DNA of 64,000 nucleotides. Origin: Geodermatophilaceae bacterium URHA0031. GTDB taxonomy: Bacteria; Actinomycetota; Actinomycetes; Mycobacteriales; Geodermatophilaceae. A model generated the notes under the pieces. The model saw nothing but the letters and a program-made list of their open reading frames with translations. It searched no databases and was not told the origin of the DNA. This document shows positions 24,340 through 32,174 of the stretch, one piece after another (within the stretch, counting starts at the first letter, position 1; each line of letters starts with the position of its first letter). The stretch spans positions 1-64,000 of the forward strand of contig JHVP01000019.1 of NCBI GenBank assembly GCA_000620205.1, read 5' to 3'. Position numbers and translations under genes: made by a program.

Positions 24340-24894
24340 ATGGGGCGCATCGTGGTCACCGAGAACACCACCCTGGACGGCGTCGTCGAGGCGCTCGACG
24401 GCTGGTTCGCGCCGGCCGGGCGGGCCGATGTGGACGAGTCCGACCAGCTCGACGCGGTGCGGGAGCGGATGGCCGCGTCCGCGGGCTTCCTGGCCGGGCG
24501 GCTCACCTTCGAGGCCTTCCGCGGCTTCTGGCCCCAGCAGACCGAGGACACCAGCGGCGTCTCCGCGCACCTGGACCGGGTGGCGAAGTACGTCGTCTCC
24601 ACCACGATGACCGACCCGCGGTGGGCCGGCTCCACGGTGCTCGCCGGGACGGCGGAGGTCGCGGCGCTGCGGGAGCGAGCGGGCGGCGACGTGGTCACCA
24701 CCGGCAGCATCACGCTGGTCCACGAACTCGTCCGGCTGGACCTGGTCGACGAGTACCGGCTGTTCGTCTTCCCGATCGTCCTCGGCCGCGGCCGGCGGCT
24801 GTTCCCCGAGGGCAGTGCGGTCCCCGCGCTCCGGCTCCTGGAGTCGCGCGCCTTCCGGTCCGGTGTCGTCCTGCTGCGCTACGCGCCCGGCTGA
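24340..24894 (+). CDS. Dihydrofolate reductase-like (RibD C-terminal domain) protein
   Basis: A 184-residue paralogue of the protein at 22130. It shows RIVVTENTTLDGVVEAL, FLAGRLTFEAFRGFW, KYVVSTTMTDP, TTGSITLVHELVRLDLVDEYRLFVFPIVLGRGRRLFPEG. The fold binds NADPH; the substrate is not known. It has a strong AGGAG five bases before the ATG. It diverges from mntH, sharing a 275-bp control region with the metal box, and its end overlaps the converging acetyltransferase by 16 bases. Confidence 0.82.
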   Translation: MGRIVVTENTTLDGVVEALDGWFAPAGRADVDESDQLDAVRERMAASAGFLAGRLTFEAFRGFWPQQTEDTSGVSAHLDRVAKYVVSTTMTDPRWAGSTVLAGTAEVAALRERAGGDVVTTGSITLVHELVRLDLVDEYRLFVFPIVLGRGRRLFPEGSAVPALRLLESRAFRSGVVLLRYAPG

Positions 24895-25499
24895 GCCCGG
24901 CGCGGCTGGCGCACCAGGGTCCAGACCGGCAGCTCGTGGTCGACCGCCGTCCGGGTGCTGTGGGTGACCGCGAAGCCGGACCGCTGCAGCCAGCGGACGA
25001 CGGTCGAGGTGTAGACCGTGGCCGCGGCCGGCACCCGCTCGGCGTCGCACCGCTCGAGCACCGGCTGGAGCACCGCCGTCCCCAGGCCCTGGTGCCGGGC
25101 CGCCGGCCGGGTGCCCACGGCGGTCAGCCACCAGTGCGGCTCGTCGGGCCGGCCCAGCGCGCCCAGCCGCTCGCTGGCCAGCACGACCGGCTGCCGGCCG
25201 CCGAACACCCGGGGCAGGTCGCGGTCGATCACCGACTGCAGGTCGGCGGCCGGCGCACCGGCGTCCGGCGCGACCCAGGCGGCGACCGCCGCCAGGTCGT
25301 CGGTGACCCACGCCGTCCCGCCGAGCACCGGCACCAGGCCGCCCCACAGCTCCGCCCAGCGAGAGAGCCGTTGGGCGCGGCCGTCCTCCGGGAGCGCCCA
25401 GGAGGTCCACCGGTAGTCGGGGTACGCGGCGGCCAGCGTGGCCGCCATCCGCGGGACGTCGGCGCGGCCGGCAGCGCGCACGACGGGGGGCTCGGTCAC
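24879..25499 (-). CDS. GNAT-family N-acetyltransferase
   Basis: A 206-residue protein. The acetyl-CoA-binding motif A is seen as WWLTAVGTRPAARHQGLGTAVLQPVLERCD near residue 120 (R/Q-x-x-G-x-G/A), followed by AATVYTSTVVRWLQRSGFAVT, the usual strand 5 and following helix. It would acetylate an amine of unknown identity. The GTG start was chosen because it opens the first strand of the fold (VVRAAGRADVPRMAATLAAAY) and nothing conserved lies upstream. It stands alone. Confidence 0.78.
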   Translation of the reverse strand: MTEPPVVRAAGRADVPRMAATLAAAYPDYRWTSWALPEDGRAQRLSRWAELWGGLVPVLGGTAWVTDDLAAVAAWVAPDAGAPAADLQSVIDRDLPRVFGGRQPVVLASERLGALGRPDEPHWWLTAVGTRPAARHQGLGTAVLQPVLERCDAERVPAAATVYTSTVVRWLQRSGFAVTHSTRTAVDHELPVWTLVRQPRRAQPGA

Positions 25500-25595
25500 G
25501 GCCCCATGAGACCACGGACCCGGTGCAGCAATTGTCCAGTCCCTTTCTCGGAGAGCGCAGGAAATGCGCGGAAAGCGGAAGGCGCCATCTCCTCT

Positions 25596-25616
25596 CGCCA
25601 TTCCAGGTGAATGGCG
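25596..25616. promoter_or_regulatory. 8-bp inverted repeat upstream of clpP
   Basis: CGCCATTC (25596-25603) and GAATGGCG (25609-25616) are exact inverted repeats with a five-base spacer, 45 bp before the ClpP start, in DNA noticeably poorer in G+C than its surroundings. It may be an operator; it does not match the ClgR box I remember. Confidence 0.5.
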
Positions 25617-25660
25617 ATGTGCTCCCGGTGTCCATCCCACCACCGGAGAGGAACCGACCG

Positions 25661-26236
25661 ATGACCACTGCGACCCTGGACGACGCAGTCTACGAACGGC
25701 TGCTGAGGGAGCGCATCGTCTTCCTCGGCCGTGAGGTCGACGACGTGCTCGCCAACCAGTTGGCGGCCCAGATGCTGCTGCTCGCGGCCGAGGACCCGCG
25801 CCGCGACATCCACCTCTACGTGAACTCACCCGGTGGTGGCGTGACCGCGGGGATGGCCGTCTACGACACGATGCGGTCCCTCGAGTGCGACGTCGCCACC
25901 TACGCCATGGGCATGGCCGCCTCGATGGGCCAGTTCCTGCTCACCGCCGGCACCCCCGGCAAGCGCTTCGCCCTGCCGCACGCGCGGATCATGATGCACC
26001 AGCCCTCGGCCGGGCTCGGTGGCACCGCCGCCGACATCAGCATCCAGGCGGACCTGCTGGCGCAGACCAAGCGGCAGCTCAACGAGCTGCAGGCGGAGCA
26101 CTCCGGGCAGTCCGTCGAGCAGGTCGAGCGCGACTCCGACCGGGACCGCTGGTTCACCGCCGCGGAGGCGCTGACCTACGGGCTCATCGACTCGGTGATC
26201 GCCGACGTCGCCGCCCTGCCCCAGACGACCGGGTGA
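25661..26236 (+). CDS. clpP: ClpP-family ATP-dependent serine protease subunit
   Basis: A 191-residue protein with the full Ser-His-Asp triad: Ser88 in GMAASMGQ, His113 in IMMHQPS and Asp162 in SDRDRWF. VNSPGGGVTAGMAVYDTM near residue 54 forms the substrate-binding strand. It would assemble into the two-ring chamber that works with ClpX or ClpC. It is separate from the usual clpP1-clpP2-clpX operon and neither clpX nor tig is nearby, so it is probably an accessory paralogue. Start at ATG after GGAGAGGAACCG. Confidence 0.9.
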   Translation: MTTATLDDAVYERLLRERIVFLGREVDDVLANQLAAQMLLLAAEDPRRDIHLYVNSPGGGVTAGMAVYDTMRSLECDVATYAMGMAASMGQFLLTAGTPGKRFALPHARIMMHQPSAGLGGTAADISIQADLLAQTKRQLNELQAEHSGQSVEQVERDSDRDRWFTAAEALTYGLIDSVIADVAALPQTTG

Positions 26237-26248
26237 CCGCTCACCGGG
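26229..26248. terminator. Possible hairpin containing both stop codons
   Basis: CCGGGTGA and TCACCGGG pair with one mismatch around CCGC. The TGA of clpP and the leftward stop of the decarboxylase gene form the inner base pairs. The stem is short. Confidence 0.4.
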
Positions 26249-27701
26249 CGACCACCCGCAGCGTCGTCAGCTCCGGGTCGGCGGCGTCCGGGACCAGCAT
26301 CCCGGCCTTGACGCCGCTGGTCAGGTAGTCGACCACCTGCTGGTTCACCTGCTCGCCAGGGGTGACCACCGGGACGCCGGGCGGGTACGGGCTGACCATC
26401 TCGGCCGCCACCCGGCCGACCGCCTGGTCGATCGGCACCTGCTCCACGCGGGCGAAGAAGGCGTCCCGCGGCCGCATCACGGTCTCCAGCTCCAGCGACC
26501 GGGGCGTCGGCAGGTCGACCGGTGCCTGCCGCTCCATCGCCGGCGCCGCCTCCACCAGGGCCTGCAACGCGCTGATCAGCCGGTCGACGGTGCCGTCGTC
26601 GTCGCCATGGGTGAGCCGGACGCTGATCCGGCAGGCGTCGGCGGAGGCGATGTCGACCTGGCGACCGGCCCGGAGCCAGTCACCGGCCTGGTAGCCGCTG
26701 ATCCCCAGCGGCCGGACGTCCATCGTGGAGACCAGCGGGTCCAGGTTGAACGCGCCGCCGGGGCGCACCACCTCGCGGCCCATGAGCGAGAGCCCGTCGA
26801 TGCCGTCGATCGCCGCGCGCAGCCGGGCCGCCTGCGCCAGTGCCGCGCCGAGGAGCTGCTCGCCCTGCTCGACCATCTGCCGGCGCCAGCCGTCCAGGGT
26901 GAGGTAGACCAGCGACGACGAGCTCGTCGTCCCGAGCAGGTCCTCGCGCTGCTTGAGGACCGAGGGGTCCACCCGGTCGCCCTTGAGGTGGAAGACCGAG
27001 CTCTGCTCCACGGCGGCGCCCATCTTGTGCACGCTGGTCACGACGAGGTCTGCGCCGGCGTCCATCCCCCAGGCGGGCAGGTCGGGATGGAAGGGCAGGT
27101 GCGCACCCCAGGCCTCGTCGACGATCAGCGGGACGCCGTACTCGTGGCACACCGCGGCGACCCCGGCGATGTCGGCGCAGGTGCCCCAGTCGGTCGGGGT
27201 GATCAGCAGCATCCCCCTGGCGTCGGGGTTCGCCGCCAGCGCCTGCCGGACGTCCTCGGGCTCCGGCGGGTGGGCCAGCGCCAGGTCCTCGTCGAAGTGC
27301 GGGTGCACCCAGACCGGCACGATCCCGCTGACGATCACCCCGGCCATCACGGACTTGTGCGCGTTGCGGCTGATCAGCAGCTTCTCACCCGGTCCGGCCA
27401 CCGACATGATCGCGGTCTTCACCGACAGCGAGCTCCCGCAGGTGGAGAAGAAGGCGGTGTCGGCGTCCACCGCGTCGGCCATCAGGTCCTCGGCCTGCTT
27501 GGTGACGCCCTGGGACTCCCGCCGGTCGTCCAGACCGTTGAGCGTGAGCACGTCGGAGGCGAAGACCCCCTCGCCGACGACCGCCACGACCCGCGGGTCG
27601 GCGCCGCGGCCCTGCTTGTGGCCGGGCGGGCCGTAGACGACGTCACCCCGCTCGCGGAACGCCTGCAGTGCCTCGATCACCGGTACGCGGGAGTGGTCCA
27701 T
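26241..27701 (-). CDS. PLP-dependent Orn/Lys/Arg decarboxylase
   Basis: A 486-residue fold-type I enzyme of the group III decarboxylases. It has YGPPGHKQGRG near residue 23, FSTCGSSLSVKTAIM near 85, LISRNAHKSVMAG, the aspartate pocket VDEAWGAHLPFHPDLP near 190 and the PLP lysine in TSVHKMGAAVEQSSVFH near 225. A shorter C-terminal domain follows, as in B. subtilis SpeA/YaaO. It makes a polyamine (agmatine, cadaverine or putrescine) from a basic amino acid; the substrate cannot be decided. It diverges from the MBL-fold gene with a 67-bp gap. Confidence 0.85.
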   Translation of the reverse strand: MDHSRVPVIEALQAFRERGDVVYGPPGHKQGRGADPRVVAVVGEGVFASDVLTLNGLDDRRESQGVTKQAEDLMADAVDADTAFFSTCGSSLSVKTAIMSVAGPGEKLLISRNAHKSVMAGVIVSGIVPVWVHPHFDEDLALAHPPEPEDVRQALAANPDARGMLLITPTDWGTCADIAGVAAVCHEYGVPLIVDEAWGAHLPFHPDLPAWGMDAGADLVVTSVHKMGAAVEQSSVFHLKGDRVDPSVLKQREDLLGTTSSSSLVYLTLDGWRRQMVEQGEQLLGAALAQAARLRAAIDGIDGLSLMGREVVRPGGAFNLDPLVSTMDVRPLGISGYQAGDWLRAGRQVDIASADACRISVRLTHGDDDGTVDRLISALQALVEAAPAMERQAPVDLPTPRSLELETVMRPRDAFFARVEQVPIDQAVGRVAAEMVSPYPPGVPVVTPGEQVNQQVVDYLTSGVKAGMLVPDAADPELTTLRVVAR

Positions 27702-27768
27702 GCCGCCCGGCTACCCACACCGGGCGGCGGACTACCCACGGCAGTGCGCCGTCTGGGACGGTGTCCGG

Positions 27769-28533
27769 GTGCCTCCCGCCCTCGCCGTCACCCTCACCGG
27801 CGGGCCGACCGCCCTGCTCGAGCTCGGCGCGGTGCGCCTGCTGGTCGACCCGACCTTCGACCCGCCCGGGGAGTACCCGCTGGGCGGCGGCCGATCCCTC
27901 ACCAAGACGGCCCCGGCCGCGCTGAGCGCCCGGGACCTCGGTTCGGTCGACGCCGTGCTGCTCAGCCACGACCAGCACCCGGACAACCTGGACACCGCCG
28001 GCCGGGCGGCGCTGGCGGACGCACCGGTGGTGCTGACCACCGAGCTCGCCGCCCAGCGGCTCGGCGGGGCGGCCCGGGCGCTGCGCGCCGGGGAGACCGC
28101 GGCGGTCGGTCCGGTGCAGGTCACCGGGGTCCGCGCCGAGCACGGGCCGCCGGGAGCGGAACGGCTGACCGGCCCGGTCACCGGCTTCGTGCTGATCGGC
28201 GAGGGGCTGCCCACGGTCTACGTCAGCGGCGACAACGCCTCGCTGGACTGCGTCGACGAGGTCGCGGCGGCGTACCCGCAGGTCGACGTCGCCGTGCTGT
28301 TCGCCGGGGCCGCGCGGACCGCGCTGTTCGACGGAGCCCCGCTCACGCTGACCGGCGGCGACGTCGCCGAGGCGGTCCGCCGGCTGGACGCCGACCGGGT
28401 GGTCGTCGTCCACGTCGACTCGTGGGCGCACTTCAGCGAGGACCGGGACGACGTCCGGGCCGCCCTCACCGCCGCCGGTCTGGCCGACCGACTGGTCGAG
28501 TGCCCGCCCGGGCAGCGGATCGAGCTCGACTGA
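27769..28533 (+). CDS. MBL-fold metallohydrolase (UlaG-like)
   Basis: A 254-residue metallo-beta-lactamase-fold protein. ALLELGAVRLLVDPTFDPPG near residue 14 and VDAVLLSHDQHPDNLD near 61 give the metal-binding H-D/x-H-x-D-N variant; TVYVSGDNASLD near 152 supplies the bridging Asp; VVVHVDSWAHFSE near 205 the last His. The pattern fits the UlaG-like/lactonase group. GTG 27769 is chosen because an upstream ATG at 27700 would overlap the divergent decarboxylase start and adds a non-conserved leader. GACGGT, six bases upstream, may be a leaderless -10 box. Confidence 0.75.
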   Translation: MPPALAVTLTGGPTALLELGAVRLLVDPTFDPPGEYPLGGGRSLTKTAPAALSARDLGSVDAVLLSHDQHPDNLDTAGRAALADAPVVLTTELAAQRLGGAARALRAGETAAVGPVQVTGVRAEHGPPGAERLTGPVTGFVLIGEGLPTVYVSGDNASLDCVDEVAAAYPQVDVAVLFAGAARTALFDGAPLTLTGGDVAEAVRRLDADRVVVVHVDSWAHFSEDRDDVRAALTAAGLADRLVECPPGQRIELD

Positions 28534-28591
28534 GCAGTACCGGTCGGCGACACGGCGCGACCCGCCGGGCCCACCGACCGCGACTGCTCAG
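28530..28591. terminator. 18-bp-arm palindrome between convergent genes
   Basis: CTGAGCAGTACCGGTCGG pairs with the right arm CCGACCGCGACTGCTCAG with two mismatches over a loop of about 26 bases, which has its own GC pairs. The MBL-gene stop lies in the left arm. It probably terminates both converging genes. Confidence 0.65.
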
Positions 28592-28603
28592 TCGGCGTCC
28601 GGG

Positions 28604-29119
28604 TCAGCCGACGGCGGTGCCTGGCTGGGGGCGGATCACCAGGATGCTGCTGATCGCGGTGCCGAGGAGCCGGTCGGCGTCGTCGACCAACCGGGCCTCG
28701 GCCAGCGCGGTGCGCCCACCCAGGTGGGTGACCGTGCCGGTGCAGCGGACCCGGCCGGTGTCGACGGTGATCGCCCGCAGGAACTTCACCGTCAGGTCCA
28801 GGCTGGTGTAGCCCACGCCGGCGGGCAGCATCGAGTGCACCGCGCAGCCGGTCGCCGAGTCCAGCAGCGTCGCGTAGACCCCGCCGTGCACCGAGCCGAT
28901 CGGGTTGTAGTGGTACTCCTCCGGCGCGAAGGAGAACTCCACCCGACCCGGCTCGACGACGTCGAGGGAGAAGCCGAGCGTGGCGATCACCGGTGGGGCG
29001 GGGAGCTCGCCGCGGGCCATCGCCTGCAGCACCTCGATGCCGGCCGAGGTGCGGGCGGCCTCGGCGCTGACCGACGGGTCGCCCCAGGAGTAGGTCCGTT
29101 CACGCGTCGGTTCGATCAC
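28604..29119 (-). CDS. PaaI-type hotdog-fold thioesterase
   Basis: A 171-residue hotdog protein. NPIGSVHGGVYATLLDSATGCAVHSML near residue 80 is the classic H-G-G motif with the central helix and catalytic Asp; the following strands (YTSLDLTVKFLRAI, GRVRCTGTVTHLGGRTALAEARLVD) are typical of PaaI thioesterases, which hydrolyse acyl-CoA or aryl-CoA thioesters. The GTG start is placed by TAGAGT seven bases before it (leaderless promoter). The substrate is unknown. Confidence 0.83.
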   Translation of the reverse strand: MIEPTRERTYSWGDPSVSAEAARTSAGIEVLQAMARGELPAPPVIATLGFSLDVVEPGRVEFSFAPEEYHYNPIGSVHGGVYATLLDSATGCAVHSMLPAGVGYTSLDLTVKFLRAITVDTGRVRCTGTVTHLGGRTALAEARLVDDADRLLGTAISSILVIRPQPGTAVG

Positions 29120-29132
29120 CCAACCGACTCTA
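29117..29132 (-). promoter_or_regulatory. Leaderless -10 promoter of the thioesterase
   Basis: On the leftward strand TAGAGT is followed by seven bases and GTG. There is no Shine-Dalgarno sequence, consistent with a transcript that begins at the start codon. Confidence 0.5.
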
Positions 29133-29325
29133 GAGGGTGCCCCGGCGGACGAGCTCGTCGCCTGGGGCCACCGGGTCCCGGCGTCACCGTGCCGGCCCCG
29201 GCGTCCAGGTGCGCCGGCTGCGGCCTGCCGACGACCGGCCGATGTCGATCGACGAGGCCTGGTACGAAGTGGGCGTGCCTGGCCTGGACCGGCAGGTGAG
29301 CCTCGAGCTGAGGAGGATCCGAGCC

Positions 29326-29862
29326 GTGGAGCCGGTGCAACTGACCGTCGGGGAGCTGTTGCTGCGGCCCTGGCGGGAGGACGACCTGACGGCGGTCTGG
29401 ACCGCGCGGCAGGACCCGCTGTTGCGGCGGTGGAACCACAGTGGGGCCGACACGCCGGAGGAGGTCGAGCGGCTGCTCGCCCGGTGGGCGGACTGGGGCG
29501 AGGGGGACCACGCCTCCTTCGCCGTCGTCTCCGGTCCGGTGCTGCTCGGGTCGGTGTCACTGCACTCGATCGACCTGCCGCAGGGGGACGCCGAGATCGG
29601 GTACTGGACGGTTGCGGCGGCCCGGGGGCGGGGTGTGGCGGCGCGGGCGACCGTCGCCGTGTGCTCATGGGCCTTCGCCACGCTGGAGCTGGACCGGATC
29701 CAGCTGTTCCACGCGGTGGAGAACCCGGCCTCGGGGCGGGTGGCCGCCAAGGCCGGGTTCACGCTGGAGGCCCGGTTGCGCCGGTCGCACCGCTACGGCG
29801 ACGGCGTCCGGCACGACGAACTGCTGTGGAGCCGGCTCTCCGACGACCCCACCCCGTGGTGA
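29326..29862 (+). CDS. RimJ/RimL-type GNAT acetyltransferase
   Basis: A 178-residue protein of the GNAT subgroup that acetylates protein N-termini or other amines. LLLRPWREDDLTAVW opens the fold; AEIGYWTVAAARGRGVAARATVAVCSWAF near residue 85 is motif A, and ELDRIQLFHAVENPASGRVAAKAGFTLEARLRR carries the A-V-E/x-N-x-x-S/A-x-x-x-x-x-K-x-G-F signature. GTG 29326 is favoured by AGGAGG nine bases upstream. An in-frame ATG at 29242 is possible but adds an unconserved leader. Confidence 0.8.
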   Translation: MEPVQLTVGELLLRPWREDDLTAVWTARQDPLLRRWNHSGADTPEEVERLLARWADWGEGDHASFAVVSGPVLLGSVSLHSIDLPQGDAEIGYWTVAAARGRGVAARATVAVCSWAFATLELDRIQLFHAVENPASGRVAAKAGFTLEARLRRSHRYGDGVRHDELLWSRLSDDPTPW

Positions 29863-29879
29863 CCGAGGCGGGCTGACGG

Positions 29880-30326
29880 TCAGCAGCCGCAGCTGATCCC
29901 CGCCGGTGCGGTGAGGGGGTCGACGTCCGGGCGCGCGACGCCGTCCGCCGTCTCCACCGCCAGGCCCTCCCGGGCCCAGTACTCGAAGCCGCCGATCATC
30001 TCCCGCACCCGGTAGCCCAGCTGGGCCAGCGTCAGCGCCGCCCGGGTGGCGCCGTTGCAGCCCGGACCCCAGCAGTAGGTGACGACCGGGACGGCGGGGT
30101 CGAGCTCGGCGGCAGCCCGCCGGGCGATCTCGCGGCCGGGCAGGTGGACCGCGCCGGGCACGTGCCCCTGCGCCCAGGACTCCACGCTGCGGCTGTCGAC
30201 CAGCACGAAACCGGGCCGGCCGGACTCCAGGGCTGCATGCACGTCGGAGACGTCGGTCTCGACCGTCAGCCGGCGGGCGAAGTGCGCGGCGGCATCGGTG
30301 GGCGGGGTCGACCAGTCCAGGCTCAT
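29880..30326 (-). CDS. Rhodanese-like sulfurtransferase
   Basis: A 148-residue single rhodanese domain. VLVDSRSVESWAQGHVPGAVHLPGREI near residue 42 is the CH2A-type entry, and VVTYCWGPGCNGATRAALTLAQLGYRVREMIGGFEYW gives the active-site loop with the persulfide-forming Cys in YCWGPGC; a second Cys sits five residues on. The C-terminus ends in a CGC tail of unknown purpose. It may carry sulfane sulfur for thiolation or detoxify cyanide-like compounds. The gene is solitary and is transcribed away from the GntR regulator. Confidence 0.83.
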   Translation of the reverse strand: MSLDWSTPPTDAAAHFARRLTVETDVSDVHAALESGRPGFVLVDSRSVESWAQGHVPGAVHLPGREIARRAAAELDPAVPVVTYCWGPGCNGATRAALTLAQLGYRVREMIGGFEYWAREGLAVETADGVARPDVDPLTAPAGISCGC

Positions 30327-30424
30327 GTCCCCAGCCTCGGGGGCGGCACTCCCGCGGTCGAGGCCCTCGTCGGCCAACGACCGCACCGATCCTGCACTTT
30401 CGCGCGCGAAAGCGCCCGGAGGGG

Positions 30425-30462
30425 TTGACGCCGGGGACAACTGACATGTCAGATGTCAGCTG
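30425..30462 (+). promoter_or_regulatory. Promoter and palindromic operator of the gntR-acdS operon
   Basis: TTGACG at 30425-30430 is a good -35, with TCAGAT at 30449-30454 as a possible -10. Overlapping it, CAACTGACAT (30438-30447) and ATGTCAGCTG (30453-30462) are inverted repeats with one mismatch around GTCAG. This is the size and form of a GntR dimer site. It covers the -10 and the first codons, so bound regulator would block its own operon. Confidence 0.7.
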
Positions 30463-31115
30463 TGTCGCTCGCTCCGGTGCCCCGTGTCCTGCTCCGGGAC
30501 CACGCGCTGACGCTCATCCGGTCGGCGATCGTCAGCGGTGAGCTCGCGCCCGGCGCCGTGGTCAAGGACGCCGAGCTGGCCGGCCGGCTCGGCCTGTCGG
30601 TCGCGCCGGTGCGCACCGCGCTCGCCCGGCTCGCGGACGAGGGCCTGGTGGAGAGCAAGCCGCAGAGCCACACCCGGGTCACCCCGCTGGTGCTGCAGCA
30701 GGTCTGGGACGCCGCCGTCGTCGTCCGCGCGATGCACGAACTGGCCGTCCGGGAGGCCGCCCCATCGGTCACCGCCGCCGACGTCGCGGCGATGCGGGCC
30801 GCCAACGAGCGGTTCGCCGCCGCCGTCGGTGCCGGTGACCTCGACGGCGCACTGGCTGCCGACGACGAGCTGCACGACGTGCTACTGGCCCGCTGCGGGA
30901 ACACCGCGGTGCGGGCCACGATCGACCGCTTCACCCCCGCGGTCCGCCGGCTGGAGCGGCAGCGGTTCGCTGCCGCGCACGGCCGCGGGTCGGTCGCGCT
31001 GCACGAGCACCTGATCGCCGCCTGCGCGGCCGCCGACGTCGACGCAGCCGTCACCACCACCACCGAGATCTGGACGGCGCTGCTGTCGGAGATGGAGACC
31101 CCTGATGCTGAGTGA
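30453..31115 (+). CDS. GntR/FadR-family transcriptional regulator
   Basis: A 220-residue protein. Residues 14-77 form a winged helix ([46 protein letters not shown]), with the S-x-x-P-V-R recognition pattern of GntR proteins. The rest is a helical FCD ligand domain ([39 protein letters not shown]) whose His/Asp residues usually bind a metal and an acid ligand. It overlaps acdS by 11 bases and probably controls it. The ATG lies inside the operator; GTG 30462 is an alternative, leaderless start. Confidence 0.83.
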   Translation: MSAVSLAPVPRVLLRDHALTLIRSAIVSGELAPGAVVKDAELAGRLGLSVAPVRTALARLADEGLVESKPQSHTRVTPLVLQQVWDAAVVVRAMHELAVREAAPSVTAADVAAMRAANERFAAAVGAGDLDGALAADDELHDVLLARCGNTAVRATIDRFTPAVRRLERQRFAAAHGRGSVALHEHLIAACAAADVDAAVTTTTEIWTALLSEMETPDAE

Positions 31116-32121
31116 CTTCCCGCGGCACCCGCTGCTGTTCGGCCCCTCCCCGGTGCACCGCCTGGACCGGTTGACCGCCCACCTGGGCGGCGCGGAGGTG
31201 TGGGCCAAGCGCGAGGACGTGAACTCCGGCATCGCCTTCGGCGGCAACAAGACCCGGAAGCTGGAGTATCTGGTCGCCGATGCGCTGGCCCAGGGGTGCG
31301 ACACCCTGGTCTCCATCGGGGGCGTGCAGAGCAACCACACCCGCCAGGTCGCCGCGGTCGCCGCGCACGTCGGGCTGACGTGCGTGCTGGTGCAGGAGAG
31401 CTGGGTGGACTGGCCCGACGCCGTCTACGACAAGGTCGGCAACATCCTGATCAGCCGGCTGGCCGGCGCCGACGTCCGACTGGTGAAGGCCGGGTTCGGC
31501 ATCGGCTTCAAGGAGAGCTGGGAGACCGCGCTGCAGGAAATCGTCGACGCCGGCGGCACGCCCTACCCGATCCCGGCCGGGGCGTCGGACCACCCGCTCG
31601 GTGGCCTCGGCTTCGCGAACTGGGCGCACGAGGTCGTGGCCCAGGAGGCGGAGCTCGGCGTCTTCTTCGACACCGTCGTCGTCTGCTCGGTGACCGGCTC
31701 GACCCAGGCCGGCATGGTCGCCGGCTTCGCCCAGCTCGAGGAGCAGGGGGCTCGGCCGCGGCGGGTGCTCGGCATCGACGCCTCGGCCGAGCCGGCGGAG
31801 ACCCGCGACCAGGTGCTGCGGATCGCGCAGCGGACGGCGACGGCGATCGGCCTGCAGCGCCCGCTCACGCCGGACGACGTCGAGCTCGACGAGCGCTTCC
31901 ACGCCGGGGTCTACGGCATCCCGGACGCGACCACGATCGCCGCGATGGAGCTGGCGGCCCGCACCGAGGGCATGGTCACCGACCCGGTGTACGAGGGGAA
32001 GTCGATGGCGGCCACGATCGACCTGGTCGGCCGGGGCGAGATCGACCCGTCGTCCACCGTGCTCTACGCCCACCTCGGTGGGCAGCCCGCGCTGAACGGC
32101 TACAGCGCGCTGTTCTCCTGA
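31105..32121 (+). CDS. acdS: 1-aminocyclopropane-1-carboxylate (ACC) deaminase
   Basis: A 338-residue PLP enzyme that opens ACC, the plant ethylene precursor, to ammonia and 2-oxobutanoate. The PLP Lys is in [12 protein letters not shown] near residue 53 and Ser in VQSNHTRQ near 76. The residues that separate true ACC deaminase from D-cysteine desulfhydrase are present: Tyr296-Glu297 (VYEGKSM) and Leu324 (AHLGGQPA), equivalent to Y294, E295 and L322 of the Pseudomonas enzyme. It is coupled to the GntR gene. The residue check makes the assignment stronger than usual. Confidence 0.9.
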   Translation: MLSDFPRHPLLFGPSPVHRLDRLTAHLGGAEVWAKREDVNSGIAFGGNKTRKLEYLVADALAQGCDTLVSIGGVQSNHTRQVAAVAAHVGLTCVLVQESWVDWPDAVYDKVGNILISRLAGADVRLVKAGFGIGFKESWETALQEIVDAGGTPYPIPAGASDHPLGGLGFANWAHEVVAQEAELGVFFDTVVVCSVTGSTQAGMVAGFAQLEEQGARPRRVLGIDASAEPAETRDQVLRIAQRTATAIGLQRPLTPDDVELDERFHAGVYGIPDATTIAAMELAARTEGMVTDPVYEGKSMAATIDLVGRGEIDPSSTVLYAHLGGQPALNGYSALFS

Positions 32122-32126
32122 GCAGC

Positions 32127-32166
32127 CGGACGGGCCCGGCCACCGCGAGGTGACCGGGCCCGTCCG
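32127..32166. terminator. Perfect 13-bp stem between convergent genes
   Basis: CGGACGGGCCCGG (32127-32139) and CCGGGCCCGTCCG (32154-32166) are exact inverted repeats; the 14-base centre CCACCGCGAGGTGA can pair further. It lies between acdS and the surface-protein gene and should work on both strands. Confidence 0.7.
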
Positions 32167-32174
32167 CGTCCCGG

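Noticed and set aside
27700-27768. Upstream ATG start for the MBL-fold gene
   Set aside because: It would overlap the start of the divergent decarboxylase gene and adds a Pro/Arg-rich leader not typical of the fold; GTG 27769 fits better.
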